From Actinoplanes liguriensis (GTDB taxonomy: Bacteria; Actinomycetota; Actinomycetes; Mycobacteriales; Micromonosporaceae), in assembly GCA_000715855.1 (NCBI GenBank), contig KL571427.1, positions 1-5,243 of the forward strand: a DNA stretch of 5,243 bases. The letters are read 5' to 3'. The notes under the pieces were generated by a model, which searched no databases, was not told the origin of the DNA, and saw only the letters and a list, made by a program, of their open reading frames with translations. Of this stretch, positions 4,409 through 5,243 are shown one piece after another (within the stretch, counting starts at the first letter, position 1; every line of letters starts with the position of its first letter). Position numbers and translations under genes: made by a program.

Positions 4409-5243
4409 TCACCGCAGTTCGAGCTGAACGCCGTCCCGGGTGAGCCAGTCGACCAGATCGTCGAACGTGACGGCCGACGACCAGCTCTTGCGGTCGTAAC
4501 CGGCAACCAGATGAGCGCGAGCCACCGCGGAGTCGTGCCAGATCAGGCGGAAGCCGGGCGTCGCGCCACCATCGCCCGTCGCGGCGTTCTCGTGCAGCCA
4601 GAACGCGTCGCCGCCGAAGTAGCCGCCCGGGCCGTTGATCGCCTCGCCGATCGCGCAGTAGAAGGCGTCGTAGTCGGTGACGTGCCGGCCGTCCAGGTGA
4701 TAGACGGTGCCCTCCGGTTTGTCCGCCGTGTGGATCCGGTGAGCCGCCGCGGCCCGCACCCACAGGTAACGGTCACTGCGATCCAGCTCGGCCCACTGGT
4801 TGAGCTCGACCGGCCCACCGGCGCGCCACAGGTCCCAGAGCGGGCGGTCATTGGCGGCGAGCGGCCCGTTGATCCGGGCGGTGGTGGTGATGTCCACGAG
4901 ACCTGCCCCCAGGACGGACGGGCCGGCGGCCAGGACCGTCCCGGACACGACCTGCCCCATCGGATGGGCGGTGCCGTCCTCGCGGACGTGGACCAGGCCG
5001 GCGTCGAAGGTTCCGGCCAACTCCGGCCGGCAACCCCGCAGCGTCACCGGGGGACCCGGCGGCCAGGTCTCCGGTCGCTCCTGGAACAGGCCGGTGACGT
5101 CCCGGCACTCGCCGAGCGACGTCACCTGGTCCTCGCCCCACACGGTCAGCCGATAGCCGGCGACCTCCGGCGCGACTGTCCCATGACGGTTGTTGTCGCT
5201 GCTCCACCGGTGGCCTTCGACCTCGATGTCGAGCCGGCCGGTG
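4409..5243 (-). CDS. Protein with barstar-like C-terminal domain, 5' end outside the window
   Basis: The frame is open from the window edge to a TGA at 4411-4409 and yields 277 residues. Residues 180-277 look like a barstar (barnase-inhibitor) domain: VYHLDGRHVTDYDAFYCAIG, then PGGYFGGDAFW in place of barstar's YYGENLDALWD, then FRLIWHDSAVA and a closing VTFDDLVDWL with a last strand VQLELR. The loop is two residues shorter than in barstar. Asp212 and Trp215 match Asp35 and Trp38, while Asp39 appears to be Leu. Residues 1-175 have no fold I recognise; they contain DITTTARINGPLAANDRPLW and no membrane segment. A GTG at 5143 could start a shorter 244-residue form, but it has no clear SD and coding-like sequence continues upstream. 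Barstar-like proteins block RNases or act as immunity proteins. No RNase toxin is visible here, so its partner is unknown. Confidence 0.75.
   Translation of the reverse strand, partial: TGRLDIEVEGHRWSSDNNRHGTVAPEVAGYRLTVWGEDQVTSLGECRDVTGLFQERPETWPPGPPVTLRGCRPELAGTFDAGLVHVREDGTAHPMGQVVSGTVLAAGPSVLGAGLVDITTTARINGPLAANDRPLWDLWRAGGPVELNQWAELDRSDRYLWVRAAAAHRIHTADKPEGTVYHLDGRHVTDYDAFYCAIGEAINGPGGYFGGDAFWLHENAATGDGGATPGFRLIWHDSAVARAHLVAGYDRKSWSSAVTFDDLVDWLTRDGVQLELR

Noticed and set aside
4182..4763. Extension of the dehydrogenase frame far upstream of 4181
   Set aside because: The frame stays open only because stops are rare in GC-rich DNA. The extra residues translate the palindromic repeats and the antisense frame of the barstar-like gene, and a promoter lies between.

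Overview
The window is very GC-rich, with G/C-loaded third codon positions, SD sites of the GGAGG type, a GTG start and a Streptomyces-like -10 box. This points to a high-GC actinomycete; a member of the Micromonosporaceae (Actinoplanes-like) is my guess from overall style, not something the sequence proves.

Layout. (1) Positions 1-179 hold the 3' end of a plus-strand gene whose product ends in a Pro/Asp/Tyr-rich tail with an 8-residue repeat. (2) Positions 180-352 form a structured intergenic region: a terminator-like hairpin, a second small palindrome, a long imperfect inverted repeat, and a candidate promoter that would give a leaderless or nearly leaderless mRNA. (3) Positions 353-697 encode a single STAS-domain protein (anti-sigma factor antagonist type). 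(4) Converging with it after only 25 nt is a minus-strand gene (723-2453) for a membrane-anchored calcineurin-type metallophosphoesterase. Its Shine-Dalgarno sequence is buried in a perfect hairpin. (5) Positions 2454-2720 carry a degenerate 33-bp tandem repeat and a strong GC hairpin just after the next gene. (6) A minus-strand aldehyde dehydrogenase of the benzaldehyde/vanillin dehydrogenase type follows (2721-4181), best started at a GTG. Upstream of it lie a candidate promoter and a 30-bp inverted repeat that looks like an operator. (7) Positions 4263-4400 hold a small cluster of palindromic repeats built on CGGAAATTTCCG. (8) The window ends inside a minus-strand gene (4409 to beyond 5243) whose product has a barstar-like C-terminal domain.

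The genes do not form an obvious pathway. The three minus-strand genes are separated by 227-267 nt of structured DNA, so each is probably its own transcription unit. No mobile element, tRNA, rRNA or CRISPR array is visible. No complete unknown system is evident. The best leads are in the non-coding DNA: the SD-masking hairpin, the operator-like repeat over the dehydrogenase promoter, and the two repeat families.
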